Positions 34,765 to 45,598 of a stretch of 64,000 nt of DNA are shown piece by piece. Position 1 is the first letter of the stretch, and each line of letters begins with the position of its first letter. The DNA lies in contig CAIXPL010000037.1 in the NCBI GenBank assembly GCA_903921325.1, positions 124,001 through 188,000 on the forward strand. Reading direction: 5' to 3'. The stretch is from an uncultured Pseudomonadota bacterium (lineage in GTDB: Bacteria; Pseudomonadota; Gammaproteobacteria; Burkholderiales; SG8-39). A program made the translations under genes and the position numbers. Under the pieces are notes generated by a model. It was not told the origin of the DNA. It worked only from the letters and a program-made list of their open reading frames with translations, and did not search any database.

Positions 34765-35832
34765 GTGGCCCACACCTTGAATTCTGACAGCCCAACCTCT
34801 GCGGCGAGCCCCTTGCACTATCGTGATGCCGGCGTCGATATCGATGCGGGTGACGAACTGGTACGCCGGATCAAGCCGCTTGCGCAGCGCACTCTGCGTC
34901 CCGAGGTGCTCACCGGCATTGGCGGATTTGGCGCGCTGGTCGAGGTGTCGAGCAAGTACCGTCAGCCGGTGCTGGTATCCGGAACCGATGGCGTGGGTAC
35001 CAAGTTGCGACTTGCCTTTCGGCTCAACCGCCATGACACGGTGGGCATCGATCTGGTCGCGATGAGCGTGAACGATGTTCTGGTGCAGGGTGCCGAGCCC
35101 TTGTTTTTTCTGGACTATTTTGCCTGTGGTCACCTGGACGTCGAGCAGGCGAGCGCGGTGATCGGTGGCGTGGCACGTGGCTGCGAACTGGCGGGCTGCG
35201 CGTTGATTGGTGGCGAAACCGCCGAAATGCCCGACAGTTACCCGGCCGGTGAGTATGACCTCGCCGGCTTCGCGGTGGGCATTGTCGAGCGCGATCAGAT
35301 CATCACCGGAGCGCGCATCGAGGTAGGCGACCGGGTGATCGGACTGGCCTCCAGCGGTCCGCACTCCAATGGGTATTCGCTGATCCGGCGCATCGTCGAG
35401 CGCGCTGGCGATGATCTGCAGATGCCCTTTGCGGGGCGCACGCTGGCCGATGCCCTGTGCGAACCGACCCGGATCTACGTGAAATCGGTGCTCGCGGTAC
35501 GCGATCAGATCGATCTGCGCGGTGTGGCCCATATCACCGGGGGCGGCTTGCTTGACAACGTGCCGCGCATATTGCCCGAGGGTACTAAAGCCGTGCTTGA
35601 GCGCAGCGCGTGGCCGCGCATGCCGATTTTTGAATGGCTGCAACAAGCCGGAGCGGTGCCCGATGCAGAAATGCACCGCGTGTTCAACTGTGGCATCGGC
35701 ATGATCCTGGTGGTACCCCCGGCCGCTGTGGCCAATGCCCTTGCGGCCCTGCGTCTGGCCGGTGAGACCGCGTTCGACATCGGCCGTATCGAGCCGTGCG
35801 GACCGGGCGAAGCACAGACCGAAGTGCGCTGA
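34765..35832 (+). CDS. purM: Phosphoribosylformylglycinamidine cyclo-ligase (PurM, AIR synthetase)
   Basis: Fifth step of de novo purine synthesis. From GTG 34765 the product is 355 residues: [22 protein letters not shown], the ATP-binding [66 protein letters not shown] and [15 protein letters not shown]. No ATG is suitably placed; TTG 34777 is an alternative start, and neither has a clear ribosome-binding site. It is followed 6 bases later by dnaE. Confidence 0.95.
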   Translation: MAHTLNSDSPTSAASPLHYRDAGVDIDAGDELVRRIKPLAQRTLRPEVLTGIGGFGALVEVSSKYRQPVLVSGTDGVGTKLRLAFRLNRHDTVGIDLVAMSVNDVLVQGAEPLFFLDYFACGHLDVEQASAVIGGVARGCELAGCALIGGETAEMPDSYPAGEYDLAGFAVGIVERDQIITGARIEVGDRVIGLASSGPHSNGYSLIRRIVERAGDDLQMPFAGRTLADALCEPTRIYVKSVLAVRDQIDLRGVAHITGGGLLDNVPRILPEGTKAVLERSAWPRMPIFEWLQQAGAVPDAEMHRVFNCGIGMILVVPPAAVANALAALRLAGETAFDIGRIEPCGPGEAQTEVR

Positions 35833-35838
35833 CCCGCG

Positions 35839-38800
35839 ATGCCAACTCCGGCCTTTGTACACCTGCGGCTGCATTCGGAATTTTCGGTCACCGACAGTAC
35901 GGTCCGTATCGACCGGTTGATTGCAGCGGCGCAGGCCGATGGGATGGCGGCACTTGCCTTGACCGATCTGGCCAATCTGTTTGGCATGGTCAAGTTCTAT
36001 CGTGCGGCGCGGGCCGCCGGTGTCAAGCCGATCATCGGGGTGGACTGCTGGATCACCAATGAGAGCGATCGGGACAAGCCCGGCCGGCTGCTGCTGCTGG
36101 TGCGCTCGCGCGCAGGCTATTTGCGCCTGTGCGAGCTGCTGAGTCGAGCCTGGCTCACCAATGCGCACCGCGGGCGTGCCGAGATCCGCCGCGAATGGCT
36201 GGCCGCATCGAGCGACGGACTGATCGCGCTGTCCGGTGCCCAGGCCGGTGACATCGGCGTGGCTCTGACCAGTGGCCAGGATGCTCTGGCCGAGCGCCTG
36301 GCCGCTGAATGGGCGGCCATCTTCCCCGATGCGTTCTATATCGAACTGCAGCGGGCCGGCGCACCGGGCACCGATGACTATGTCGATGGTGCGATCAACC
36401 TGGCGTCCCGGCTCGGTTTACCGGTAGTGGCAACCCATCCGGTGCAGTTTCTCAGCGCCGATGAATTCAAGGCGCACGAGGCCCGCGTGTGCATCGCCGA
36501 GGGCCATGTGCTGTCGGACCGCCGCCGTGTGCGCAATTGCACGCCGCAGAGCTGGTTCTACAGTCAGACCGACATGCAGAGTCTGTTTGCCGATGTGCCC
36601 GCGGCGCTCGCCAATAGCGTGCAAATCGCGCAACGTTGCAATCTTTCGCTGGAACTGGGCAAAAACCGTCTGCCCCTGTTTCCGACGCCGCCCGGGGTAA
36701 CCCTGGAAGATTTTCTGGTGCAGCAGGCCGAGCTCGGTCTCGCGCGCCGTATGGAAGCGCTCTACCCGCTCGCTGCGGATCGCGCCGAAGCGCTGCCGCG
36801 CTATCACGAGCGACTGCATTTCGAAGCAAAAACCATTATTCAAATGGGGTTTCCAGGCTATTTCCTGATCGTCGCTGATTTCATCAACTGGGCCAAGCGC
36901 AACGGTGTTCCGGTCGGACCCGGGCGCGGTTCCGGTGCCGGGTCATTGGTGGCCTATGCCCTGGGCATCACCGATCTTGACCCGCTGCGCTATGACCTGC
37001 TGTTTGAGCGATTCCTGAATCCTGAACGGGTATCGATGCCTGATTTCGACATCGATTTCTGCCAGGCGGGGCGCGATCGGGTCATCGACTATGTGAAGAA
37101 GAAATACGGCGCGGAGTCTGTGTCGCAGATTGCCACCTTTGGCACCATGGCGGCCAAGGCGGTGGTGCGCGATGTCGGGCGAGTGATGGACTGGAACTAC
37201 GGCCGTACTGACGAGCTCGCCAAGCTGATTCCGTTTCAACCCGGCAAGCTCATTACCTTGCAAATGGCGCGCGAGATGGAGCCGCGGCTGGCCGAGCGTG
37301 AGGCCGAAGACGAGGAAACCCGTGAGCTGCTGGTGCTCGCCGAGCAGTTGGAGGGTCTCACGCGCAATGTCGGTATGCACGCGGGTGGTGTGCTCATTGC
37401 CCCTGGCAAGCTGACCGATTTTTGCCCCCTGTATGCTGCACAAGGTGCCGACAGCGTGGTGTCGCAGTTTGACAAGGATGATGTCGAGGCGATCGGTCTG
37501 GTCAAGTTTGACTTTCTGGGTTTGACGACCCTCACCATTCTTGACCTGACGCTGCGCTTCATCGAACGGTTGAATGCGGGCAATGTGATCGCCCTGGAGA
37601 CGCTCCCGCTCGATGATCCGGCCGCGTTTCGGATATTTGCCGAGGGCAATACCACCGCCGTGTTCCAGTTCGAATCGCGCGGCATGCGCGACCTGCTGAA
37701 GCGGGCGCGTCCTGACCGCTTCGAGGACATCATCGCCCTGGTCGCCTTGTACCGGCCCGGCCCGATGGATCTGATTCCCGAGTTCATCGACCGCAAGCAT
37801 GGCCGCGAGGTGGTGACCTATCTGGACCCGCGCCTCGAACCCATCCTCGGCCAGACCTATGGCGTCATGGTCTATCAGGAACAGGTGATGCAGATCGCCC
37901 AGGTGATTGGCGGTTATTCGCTCGGTGGCGCCGATTTGCTGCGCCGGGCCATGGGCAAGAAAAAGCCCGAAGAAATGGCCAAGCACCGTGACATTTTTGT
38001 TGCCGGTGCCAAAGAGAAGGACGTTGAAGCGGGACGGGCGAGCGAGCTGTTCGACCTGATGGAAAAGTTTGCCGGCTACGGTTTCAACAAATCGCACGCT
38101 GCGGCGTACGCCCTGGTGGCCTACCAGACTGCGTGGTTCAAGGCCCACCATCCGGCACCATTCATGGCCGCCAATCTGTCGGCCATGATGGATGACACCG
38201 ACAAGGTCCATCAGTTTGTCAACGACGCCAAGTTGCTTGACCTGCAGGTGCTCGGACCGGATGTGAACGCATCGGAATATCGCTTTGTGCCAGTCGATGC
38301 GCGCACGGTGCGTTTTGGTCTGGGGGCGGTCAAGGGCACCGGCGAGTCGGCCATCAATGCCATCGTCGCGGCGCGTGCGGCAGGGCCGTTTCGCGACCTG
38401 TTTGATTTCTGCCGACGCATCGACAGGCGCGCAGTCAATCGGCGTTCGATTGAAGCCCTGATCCGTGCCGGCGCGTTCGACACCTTGAGCGACCACCGGG
38501 CACAGCTGCTTGCTTCCGTCGAGCGGGCCATCGCGGCAGCCGAGCAAGCCGAGCGCGATGCGCAGCAAAACAGCCTGTTTGGCGATGACCAGTCCGCGAC
38601 AGGCGGTGGTGGTGCAATCGATCTGGTGAGCGCACCGCACTGGGATCAGCGGGTGCGTTTGCAGGAAGAAAAAGCGGCGCTCGGCTTTTATTTCAGTGCG
38701 CATCCGTTTGACATTCACGCGGCAGAACTGCGCCAGGTGGTGCGATCGCCACTGAGCGCGTTGCAGCCACGGCCCGAGCCGGTGATGCTCGCCGGGGTGG

Positions 38801-39270
38801 TTGCCAGTTCACGCATTCAGATGACGCGGCGCGGTCGCATGGCGGTGATCGTGCTCGATGATGGCACTGCGCAGATCGAAGTCATGGCGTTTCAGGAGTT
38901 ATACGAAGCACATCGCGAGCAGATTCGCGATGATCGGCCGCTGGTGATCCAGGGCAAGGTGCAACGTGATGACTTCTCCGGTGGGCAGCGGGTGACGGCA
39001 GAGCGTTTGCTCGACCTGGCAGCGTTTCGTGCCCGCTACGGCAAGGGACTGCGGCTGTCGATGAATGGCGAGGCCAATACGCGCCGCTTGCAGGAAGTGC
39101 TCGGTCCGTTCCGTCAGGGCGCGTTGCCGGTCACCATCGCCTACCATCGCAATGGCGCGGCCTGTCTGGCACGTCTCGGGGCCGAGTGGCAGGTGACACC
39201 GGATGAGCAATTGATTGACCAGCTCAGGGCCTGGTTACGGCCGGAGAACGTGCGGGTCGATTACGCCTGA
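35839..39270 (+). CDS. dnaE: DNA polymerase III alpha subunit (DnaE)
   Basis: The replicative polymerase, 1143 residues and full length. Domains in order: N-terminal PHP (FVHLRLHSEFSVTDSTVRIDRLI onwards), palm with PVGPGRGSGAGSLVAYALGITDLDP and the catalytic aspartates in PDFDIDFC (about 400), GMHAGGVLIAP, KFDFLGLTTLTILD, the fingers region with RRAMGKKKPEEMAKH, and GYGFNKSHAAAYALVAYQTAW. Late segments include NRRSIEALIRAGAFD, an OB-fold (about 985-1060, with RRGRMAVIVLDDGTAQIEVMAF) and the clamp-binding-type region QNSLFGDD. The 4-base gap to convergent metG leaves no room for a separate terminator. Confidence 0.98.
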   Translation: MPTPAFVHLRLHSEFSVTDSTVRIDRLIAAAQADGMAALALTDLANLFGMVKFYRAARAAGVKPIIGVDCWITNESDRDKPGRLLLLVRSRAGYLRLCELLSRAWLTNAHRGRAEIRREWLAASSDGLIALSGAQAGDIGVALTSGQDALAERLAAEWAAIFPDAFYIELQRAGAPGTDDYVDGAINLASRLGLPVVATHPVQFLSADEFKAHEARVCIAEGHVLSDRRRVRNCTPQSWFYSQTDMQSLFADVPAALANSVQIAQRCNLSLELGKNRLPLFPTPPGVTLEDFLVQQAELGLARRMEALYPLAADRAEALPRYHERLHFEAKTIIQMGFPGYFLIVADFINWAKRNGVPVGPGRGSGAGSLVAYALGITDLDPLRYDLLFERFLNPERVSMPDFDIDFCQAGRDRVIDYVKKKYGAESVSQIATFGTMAAKAVVRDVGRVMDWNYGRTDELAKLIPFQPGKLITLQMAREMEPRLAEREAEDEETRELLVLAEQLEGLTRNVGMHAGGVLIAPGKLTDFCPLYAAQGADSVVSQFDKDDVEAIGLVKFDFLGLTTLTILDLTLRFIERLNAGNVIALETLPLDDPAAFRIFAEGNTTAVFQFESRGMRDLLKRARPDRFEDIIALVALYRPGPMDLIPEFIDRKHGREVVTYLDPRLEPILGQTYGVMVYQEQVMQIAQVIGGYSLGGADLLRRAMGKKKPEEMAKHRDIFVAGAKEKDVEAGRASELFDLMEKFAGYGFNKSHAAAYALVAYQTAWFKAHHPAPFMAANLSAMMDDTDKVHQFVNDAKLLDLQVLGPDVNASEYRFVPVDARTVRFGLGAVKGTGESAINAIVAARAAGPFRDLFDFCRRIDRRAVNRRSIEALIRAGAFDTLSDHRAQLLASVERAIAAAEQAERDAQQNSLFGDDQSATGGGGAIDLVSAPHWDQRVRLQEEKAALGFYFSAHPFDIHAAELRQVVRSPLSALQPRPEPVMLAGVVASSRIQMTRRGRMAVIVLDDGTAQIEVMAFQELYEAHREQIRDDRPLVIQGKVQRDDFSGGQRVTAERLLDLAAFRARYGKGLRLSMNGEANTRRLQEVLGPFRQGALPVTIAYHRNGAACLARLGAEWQVTPDEQLIDQLRAWLRPENVRVDYA

Positions 39271-39274
39271 GCGG

Positions 39275-41536
39275 CTATTTGATGCGCATGCCCGGCACCG
39301 CGCCGCTATCGGGTGAGAGCAGAAAGATGCCCGCAGGGCCACCGGCGCCTGGCTCGGATGATGCGGCCAGCACCATCCCTTCGGAGAGACCGAATTTCAT
39401 TTTGCGTGGTGCCAGATTGGCCACCATGACCGTGAGCCTGCCTTCCAGCTGCGCCGGATCATAGGCACTCTTGATTCCGGCAAACACGTTGCGGGTGCCC
39501 GATCCGATGTCGAGGGTGAGTTGCAACAGTTTGTCGGCGCCCTCGACCGCCTGCGCGCGCACGATGCGCGCGACCCGCAGTTCGACGCGGCTGAATTCAT
39601 CGATCGATATCGTGGCGCTCGCACTGGATGCACCGGCCACGGCGGCCTTGTCCGGGGCCGCTGCCGTCGCCGGGGAGGCTGCCGCAGCGGTAGCTGCTGC
39701 AGGTGCAACTGGCGCATTCGTTTCGTTCGCAGCCGCGAGCGTCGCAGCGCTGGTGGCAGCACCTGGCGCTGCCGTGCTGCCCGGGGCGGATGATGGCATC
39801 GGTGTCTCCTTGGCGACAGGCAGGTCAAACAGCGCATCAATGTGCCGCGACTCCACCCGTGACATCAGGTGGCTGTACTGGCCGATCGTCTGCGGCCGCT
39901 GGTCGGCATCGACCCAGCGCAATGCGCCTACCTGGAGAAATTGCTCGGCGGCCTGTGCGAGCGCCGGCAAGACCGGTTTGAGCATCAGGGTGAGGTGATG
40001 AAATGCAATCAGGCACTCGCTGCACACTGCGTGCAGTTGGGCACGTACGGCCGCCTTGGCGGCAGGGTCAGCGAGCGCCGGATCACGTTCCAGCCGCCGT
40101 GCCAGCTCCCACGGACGATGCAGATCGACATACTGATTGACCCGGTCAGCGTAGGCCATGGTGGTGCGGATTGCGCGCCCGTACTCGCGTGTCTCATAGG
40201 ACTCGCGCACCGCTTCGATCATCTGGGTACAGGTCTGCGCCGCATCGGCGCCATCGAGCGCCACGCCGGCCGCCTCGATCGCCTGCGGCGAGGCGAGTTG
40301 GCCATTGAAATGGCGGGTGATGAACGGCGCGGCACGGCTGGCGATGTTGACGTATTTGCCGATCAGATCGGCGTTCACCCTTGCCACAAAATCGTCCGGA
40401 TTGAAATCGACATCCTCGACATGGGCGTTGAGCTTCGCTGCGATGTAATAGCGCAGCCACTCGGGGTTCATACCAATGTCGAGGTAGCGAAGCGGTGAGA
40501 TGCCGGTGCCGCGCGATTTCGACATCTTCTCGCCCGACACGGTGATGAACCCATGCACATTGATGGCATCGGGCACCTTGTAGCCGGCAAACTGCAGCAT
40601 GGCCGGCCAGAACAAGGTGTGAAAATAAATGATGTCCTTGCCGATGAAATGGATCATCTCGGTGCCGGCGGCCTGCGCGCGCTCAGGGTCGGTGAACTCG
40701 GCAAAATCAAGCCCGGTGCGGTCGCAGTAGTTCTTCAGGCTGGCAAAATAGCCAATCGGCGCATCGAGCCAGACATAAAAATACTTTCCCGGGGCATCGG
40801 GAATCTCGATGCCGAAATACGGCGCGTCGCGTGAGATGTCCCAGTCACCCAGACCCTGTGGCCCGTCGAGCCATTCACGCGCCTTGTTGGCTACCTGCGG
40901 TTGCAACTGGCCGCGATTGACCCAGTTACGCAGGAAGGCGATGCATTGCGGATCGGACAGGCGGAAAAAGAAGTGGTCGGAGCTGCGCAACTCAGGCACC
41001 GCGCCGGTGAGCGTGGAGCGGGGATTTTTCAGCTCGGTGGGCGGGTATACGCTGCTGCAATTCTCACAGGCATCACCATACTGGTCTTGCGCGCCGCAAT
41101 TGGGGCATTCGCCCTTAATATAGCGATCGGCCAGAAACATCCCCTTGACCGGATCGTAGAACTGCTCGACCGGGCGCGAGCTGATGAATCCGGCCGCCTT
41201 CAGGCGCTTGTAGATGCCCTGCGATAAGGTGGTGTTCTCGGCCGAATGCGTCGAATGCCAGTTGTCGAACTGAATATGAAACCCGTTCAGATAGCGTGGA
41301 CGTTCGGCAGCGATACGCGCCACCAGCGCCTCGGGGGTGATGCCTTCGGCCTCGGCCTTGAGCATGATCGGTGCGCCATGGGCATCGTCGGCACCAATGA
41401 AATGCACCTCATGGCCGGCCATGCGCTGCGCACGCACCCAGATATCGGCCTGGATGTATTCCATGATGTGCCCGATATGGAACGAACCATTGGCATAGGG
41501 CAGGGCGGTGGTGACAAACAGGCGGCGAGGTTTCAT
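39275..41536 (-). CDS. metG: Methionyl-tRNA synthetase (MetG) with C-terminal tRNA-binding domain
   Basis: A 753-residue class I synthetase. ATG 41536 starts [17 protein letters not shown]; then [11 protein letters not shown] (HIGH), the zinc knuckle [29 protein letters not shown], and [11 protein letters not shown] (KMSKS). After the anticodon-binding helical domain comes a long Ala/Thr/Pro-rich linker (about residues 560-640) and the EMAP II-like dimerising tRNA-binding domain with [14 protein letters not shown] and [15 protein letters not shown]. The linker is longer and more alanine-rich than in E. coli MetG. The frame upstream of 41536 is not used. Confidence 0.97.
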   Translation of the reverse strand: MKPRRLFVTTALPYANGSFHIGHIMEYIQADIWVRAQRMAGHEVHFIGADDAHGAPIMLKAEAEGITPEALVARIAAERPRYLNGFHIQFDNWHSTHSAENTTLSQGIYKRLKAAGFISSRPVEQFYDPVKGMFLADRYIKGECPNCGAQDQYGDACENCSSVYPPTELKNPRSTLTGAVPELRSSDHFFFRLSDPQCIAFLRNWVNRGQLQPQVANKAREWLDGPQGLGDWDISRDAPYFGIEIPDAPGKYFYVWLDAPIGYFASLKNYCDRTGLDFAEFTDPERAQAAGTEMIHFIGKDIIYFHTLFWPAMLQFAGYKVPDAINVHGFITVSGEKMSKSRGTGISPLRYLDIGMNPEWLRYYIAAKLNAHVEDVDFNPDDFVARVNADLIGKYVNIASRAAPFITRHFNGQLASPQAIEAAGVALDGADAAQTCTQMIEAVRESYETREYGRAIRTTMAYADRVNQYVDLHRPWELARRLERDPALADPAAKAAVRAQLHAVCSECLIAFHHLTLMLKPVLPALAQAAEQFLQVGALRWVDADQRPQTIGQYSHLMSRVESRHIDALFDLPVAKETPMPSSAPGSTAAPGAATSAATLAAANETNAPVAPAAATAAAASPATAAAPDKAAVAGASSASATISIDEFSRVELRVARIVRAQAVEGADKLLQLTLDIGSGTRNVFAGIKSAYDPAQLEGRLTVMVANLAPRKMKFGLSEGMVLAASSEPGAGGPAGIFLLSPDSGAVPGMRIK

Positions 41537-41590
41537 GGGGCGACATTGTAGCGGTTCAGGATCGCCCGACGAGGTCGGCGCAGAGCGGGT

Positions 41591-41619
41591 GCTATAGTTT
41601 ACGGCTCTGTCATCATCAA
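41591..41619 (-). promoter_or_regulatory. Candidate sigma70 promoter for metG
   Basis: On the minus strand TTGATG (41619-41614) and TATAGC (41596-41591) are separated by 17 bases, four to five matches each to the -35 and -10 consensus, and lie 55 bases upstream of the metG start. A TATAGT on the plus strand at 41593-41598 could likewise be a -10 for apbC, without a good -35. Tentative. Confidence 0.4.
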
Positions 41620-41629
41620 GGATTCCTGC

Positions 41630-42718
41630 ATGGCTGTCACCGAACAGGCAGTGCGCGATGCGCTGGCGCAAGTGATCGACCCGAACACCGGGCGCGATCT
41701 GATCAGTGACAAGTCGGTGAAGACGGTGCGCGTTCAGGCTGACCGCGTCGCGGTCGATATCGAGCTGGGCTACCCGGGCCGCAGCCAGTTCGAGGGCTTG
41801 CGCCGGCAGGCGACTGAATCATTGCAGCGCATCGGGGTCAACGCAGCCGACATCGCGGTCAGTTCGCGCATTGCAAGCCATGTCGTGCAGCGCGGTGTGA
41901 ACCTGGTGAGCGGGGTAAAGAACATCATCGCGGTGGCATCGGGCAAGGGCGGGGTAGGGAAATCGACCACGGCGGTCAATCTGGCCCTTGCCCTGGCCGC
42001 TGAAGGGGCCAGCGTTGGCATGCTCGATGCTGACATCTATGGACCGTCGCAGCCGACCATGCTCGGCATCACCGGGCGGCCCGAGTCGAAGCAGGAAAAC
42101 ACCATGGAACCGATGATGGGCCATGGCATCCAGGCCAGTTCGATCGGATTTCTCATCCCGTCGAGCGACTCGCCGATGGTGTGGCGCGGCCCCATGGTGA
42201 CTCAGGCACTCGAGCAGTTGCTGCGCCAGACCCGCTGGCGCGATCTTGACTATCTGGTGGTTGATCTGCCACCGGGCACCGGCGACATTCAGCTCACCTT
42301 GTCGCAGCGGGTGCCGGTGACCGGTGCGGTGATTGTCACCACGCCGCAGGATATTGCGCTACTCGATGCGCGCAAGGGCCTCAAGATGTTCGAGAAAGTC
42401 AACATCCCGATTCTCGGTCTGGTCGAGAACATGAGCATGCATGTGTGCTCGCAGTGTGGTCATGCCGAGCCTATCTTTGGTGCCGGCGGTGCACAAAAGA
42501 TGTCGCAGGACTATGGCGTCGAACTGCTCGGTCAGTTGCCGCTTGATATTCGCATTCGTGAGCAGGCCGATTCCGGCACCCCCACGGTCGTGGCCGATCC
42601 TGACGGGGCGATCGCCCAGACCTACCGCACCATTGCGCGCCGGGTTGCCGTGAAAATTGCCGACATGGATCGCGACATGACTGCCCGTTTCCCCAAGATC
42701 GTGGTGCAGAACACATGA
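41630..42718 (+). CDS. apbC: Mrp/ApbC iron-sulfur cluster carrier ATPase
   Basis: A 362-residue P-loop ATPase that carries and transfers [4Fe-4S] clusters. It has an N-terminal MIP18-like domain (about 5-80) and the deviant Walker A motif [17 protein letters not shown] (about 104-120), [28 protein letters not shown], and the cluster-binding CSQCGH (about 274-279). ATG 41630 has AAGGA upstream. It may supply clusters to FNR and other iron-sulfur proteins here. It overlaps dcd by 4 bases (ATGA). Confidence 0.95.
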   Translation: MAVTEQAVRDALAQVIDPNTGRDLISDKSVKTVRVQADRVAVDIELGYPGRSQFEGLRRQATESLQRIGVNAADIAVSSRIASHVVQRGVNLVSGVKNIIAVASGKGGVGKSTTAVNLALALAAEGASVGMLDADIYGPSQPTMLGITGRPESKQENTMEPMMGHGIQASSIGFLIPSSDSPMVWRGPMVTQALEQLLRQTRWRDLDYLVVDLPPGTGDIQLTLSQRVPVTGAVIVTTPQDIALLDARKGLKMFEKVNIPILGLVENMSMHVCSQCGHAEPIFGAGGAQKMSQDYGVELLGQLPLDIRIREQADSGTPTVVADPDGAIAQTYRTIARRVAVKIADMDRDMTARFPKIVVQNT

Positions 42719-43281
42719 GCGTCAAATCCGACCGCTGGATCCGGCAGATGGCCGAGCAGCACGGCATGATCGAGCCGTTCGAGCCCGGCCAGGTACGTGC
42801 GCTCGCCGGTGAGCGCATCATTTCATACGGCACGTCAAGCTATGGGTACGACGTGCGCTGTTCGAGTGAATTCAAGATATTCACCAACATCAATTCGACC
42901 ATCGTTGATCCCAAACACTTTGACGAGCGCTCCTTTGTCGATGTGCAGGGACCGGTCTGCATCATTCCGCCCAATTCCTTCGCGCTCGCGCGTACGGTCG
43001 AGTACTTCCGCATCCCGCGCGATGTGCTCACCATCTGTCTGGGCAAGTCGACCTATGCCCGCTGCGGCATCATCGTGAACGTGACCCCGCTTGAGCCCGA
43101 GTGGGAAGGGCATGTCACCCTGGAGTTCTCCAACACCACCCCGCTACCGGCGCGCATCTATGCCAACGAAGGCGTGGCGCAGTTCATTTTTATCGGCGCC
43201 GATGAAGTGTGCGAAACCTCCTATCGTGATCGCGGCGGCAAATATCAGGGCCAGCGCGGCGTGACGCTACCGCGCACCTGA
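42715..43281 (+). CDS. dcd: dCTP deaminase (Dcd)
   Basis: Deaminates dCTP to dUTP, the precursor route to dTMP. The 188-residue enzyme has [33 protein letters not shown], the nucleotide-binding [50 protein letters not shown] with catalytic Glu, and a C-terminal [14 protein letters not shown]. It is the homotrimeric dUTPase-fold type. ATG 42715 overlaps the apbC stop, so expression is coupled. Confidence 0.97.
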   Translation: MSVKSDRWIRQMAEQHGMIEPFEPGQVRALAGERIISYGTSSYGYDVRCSSEFKIFTNINSTIVDPKHFDERSFVDVQGPVCIIPPNSFALARTVEYFRIPRDVLTICLGKSTYARCGIIVNVTPLEPEWEGHVTLEFSNTTPLPARIYANEGVAQFIFIGADEVCETSYRDRGGKYQGQRGVTLPRT

Positions 43282-43558
43282 ACCGATCGGGCACGCCGCA
43301 CCTGCATCGGGTGCGCGCGTGCTACCGCGACTGGCAAGCAGACCTGTCGCCCTGAGCTGATCGAGCACGCCGCAGGCGCATGGGAGGGCAGATTGGCGGC
43401 GGCCGCTTATGTGAAGATTTAGGCGTTTTATCCCAATCAGTGGTCGAATTGATCGCAATGGGGTCGAATTCCCCACTTGTTCGACGTTCAGACTCGCCCG
43501 CTGCACGGTACTCTGGCACAGTGATTATCCGCTTCCCTGTGCAAATCGAGTAACGTCC
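43282..43558 (+). other. Intergenic region between dcd and the signalling module
   Basis: 277 bases without a supportable gene. A short inverted repeat GCACC...GGTGC near 43299-43315 is not followed by a T run, so it is not a convincing terminator. Two imperfect copies of GGTCGAATT occur around 43441-43470. No promoter or regulator site can be assigned, though the three-gene module that follows must be transcribed from here. Confidence 0.5.
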
Positions 43559-45565
43559 GTGGCGAAGATCCTTGTCGTCGATGATGACCCGACCGTGACC
43601 CACCTGGTCGGTCTCCACCTGGAGACCGCCGGCCATGAGGTGTCCACGGCCGCCGATGGCGAGCACGCACTGACGCTGGCGCGCGCCGAGCACTATGATC
43701 TGGTGATTGCCGATCTGAGCATGCCACGCATGGATGGATTTGCATTGCTCGAAGGCCTGCGCGCGACGGCGGCTACCGGTCTGGTACCCGTCATCTGCTT
43801 GAGTGCCATGGAAGGACGCGAGCCGTTTCGCCGCGCGATGAACCTTGGCGCAGATGATTTTCTGCCTAAACCCGTCGAGCGTGCGGAACTGTTGCGGGCC
43901 GTGTCGGCGCGCATCTCGCGCGCGCGCAGCCTGCGCACGCCCGAAGGTCGCGCGCACACCGAGCCGTTGTCACCCGGTGGCGTTTCGCGGTTTGCCCGGA
44001 CCACTGCGAATCTGACTGAGAATTGCACCATCCTGCGACTGGTCCTGCGTCATCCGGCGGGGGTCGGCGATCCGCTGAGCGCGCTCGAGCGCGAGCAGGC
44101 GCAGGCGATCTGGCAGTCTCATCTGACCCATGCGATCGAGTCCGAACAGGGGCGTGTGCTGCGCTACCTGCCGCAGTACGGTCTGGCGTGCTTTGATTCT
44201 CTGGGGCCGGGCCACCTGACGCATGCCGAGCGCGCGGCCCGCGCCGGTCTCGCCCTGTTGCTGGCCACGGAGCAGGTAAGAATCGATCTCTCGGAGCGGT
44301 TCGGCGCACATGCCGATCCGGGTGTGTCGATTGGCGTGGCGATCGGCGCCTGCCCGGTCGATGGTCCCAATGGGCGCGCGAGTGATGAGGCAATTGCGGC
44401 CATCGTCGAGGACTTGATTCAAGTCGAGCGGCAGGTTGGGCCGGCGGGCTGGTCGATTGCGGTTGATCCGGATACGCTGCGCGCCGCCGGTAAAGGATTT
44501 CTGGTCGGACGCGCCGCGACCTTTACCCTGGCACGTGACGACCGCTTGCGCACCTTGATTGAAATTGCCGGCTTCGAGCGCAGCGCGGGCCAGTTCTCCA
44601 GCGGGTCGGACGTGCACCTGGCATTGCATGAGGCAATTGCCGGTAATGAATTGCGCGCCTACCTTGCGTACCCGGATGCCGCCGGTGATGCTCAGCACAG
44701 GATGGCGCATCAGCCGCGCAGTCAGAATGCCTTGCCGCAGGTCGAAGGCTATAGCCAGCTTGCCATGCTGGGCACCGGCGGGATGTCAAAGGTTTATCTG
44801 GCGCGTCATGACGAAACCGGTGAGACCCGGGTGCTCAAGATGGTCCCGATCAATACCGATGAGGACATGTTGCAACGGTTCTTGCAGGAATATGCATTGA
44901 TTGCTCAGGTACGTCATCCAAACGTTGCGCAGATTTATGAGCAGGGCTTTGCCGAGGATGGTGCCTACATCGCCATGGAGTACCTGTCCGGCGGCGATCT
45001 GGGCGAGCGCATTGCCGATGGCCTGGGTGCCGATGAGGCGCTGCACTATCTGAGCCAGATTGCGCTCGGACTGACGGCGATTCACCATCGCGGCATTATC
45101 CATCGCGACCTGAAACCGGAGAACCTGATGTTTCGCGCCGATGGCATGCTGGTGGTGGCCGACTTCGGCATTGCAAAACAGGTGTCCACCCGGCTCACCC
45201 ACACACAGCAAGGACTGGTCTATGGGACACCCTATTACATGAGCCCGGAACAGGCGCGCGGCTGGCCGGTCGATGCACGCAGTGATCTCTACAGTCTGGG
45301 CATCATTTTCCATGAGATGCTCACCGGCAAGCGCCCTTACACGGCCAGTCGCCCCGAGGCAATCATCTATCAGCAAATCCATTCGCCGGTGCCGCGCTTG
45401 CCTGCCCGCCTGTCGCATGTGCAGGACGTGCTCGACCGTCTGCTCGCCAAGCAGCCGGTCGCGCGCTTTCGCTCGGCGGTCGAACTGCTCGGCGCGCTGC
45501 GCAGCCGTGTCAGCGTCACGCTGCCGCCGGCCCGCGGATTGGCCGCCAGCCCGGTCGGCCCGTGA
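43559..45565 (+). CDS. Receiver / degenerate cyclase-like / Ser-Thr protein kinase fusion
   Basis: A 668-residue cytoplasmic protein with three parts. Residues 1-120 are a complete receiver (VVDDDP; acceptor Asp52 in LVIADLSMPRMDG; Lys in LPKPV). Residues about 155-325 resemble a class III nucleotide cyclase fold (GRVLRYLPQYGLACFDS, GVSIGVAIGACPVD, AARAGLALL) but the metal-binding aspartates and GDG turn are missing. Residues about 397-655 are a Hanks-type kinase with GTGGMSKV (405-412), Lys427, Glu444, HRDLKPEN (515-522), DFG (535-537) and GTPYYMSPEQARG, so it looks active. The start is GTG 43559, with weak upstream signals. It heads a module with a receiver-like protein and a hybrid His kinase, suggesting aspartyl phosphorylation controls Ser/Thr phosphorylation. 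Confidence 0.9.
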   Translation: MAKILVVDDDPTVTHLVGLHLETAGHEVSTAADGEHALTLARAEHYDLVIADLSMPRMDGFALLEGLRATAATGLVPVICLSAMEGREPFRRAMNLGADDFLPKPVERAELLRAVSARISRARSLRTPEGRAHTEPLSPGGVSRFARTTANLTENCTILRLVLRHPAGVGDPLSALEREQAQAIWQSHLTHAIESEQGRVLRYLPQYGLACFDSLGPGHLTHAERAARAGLALLLATEQVRIDLSERFGAHADPGVSIGVAIGACPVDGPNGRASDEAIAAIVEDLIQVERQVGPAGWSIAVDPDTLRAAGKGFLVGRAATFTLARDDRLRTLIEIAGFERSAGQFSSGSDVHLALHEAIAGNELRAYLAYPDAAGDAQHRMAHQPRSQNALPQVEGYSQLAMLGTGGMSKVYLARHDETGETRVLKMVPINTDEDMLQRFLQEYALIAQVRHPNVAQIYEQGFAEDGAYIAMEYLSGGDLGERIADGLGADEALHYLSQIALGLTAIHHRGIIHRDLKPENLMFRADGMLVVADFGIAKQVSTRLTHTQQGLVYGTPYYMSPEQARGWPVDARSDLYSLGIIFHEMLTGKRPYTASRPEAIIYQQIHSPVPRLPARLSHVQDVLDRLLAKQPVARFRSAVELLGALRSRVSVTLPPARGLAASPVGP

Positions 45566-45598
45566 GTGCCGGTACCCGTGGCATTGGATGATTGAATC

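Noticed and set aside
35839-36168. Minus-strand frame 34738-36168 spanning purM and the start of dnaE
   Set aside because: Antisense to two well-conserved genes; no domain and no start signal.
36943-38718. 591-codon minus-strand open frame opposite dnaE
   Set aside because: Composition is His/Gln/Arg-rich shadow sequence and the plus strand encodes all conserved DnaE motifs without interruption.
43299-43315. Inverted repeat after dcd as a rho-independent terminator
   Set aside because: Stem of only about five pairs and no downstream T run.
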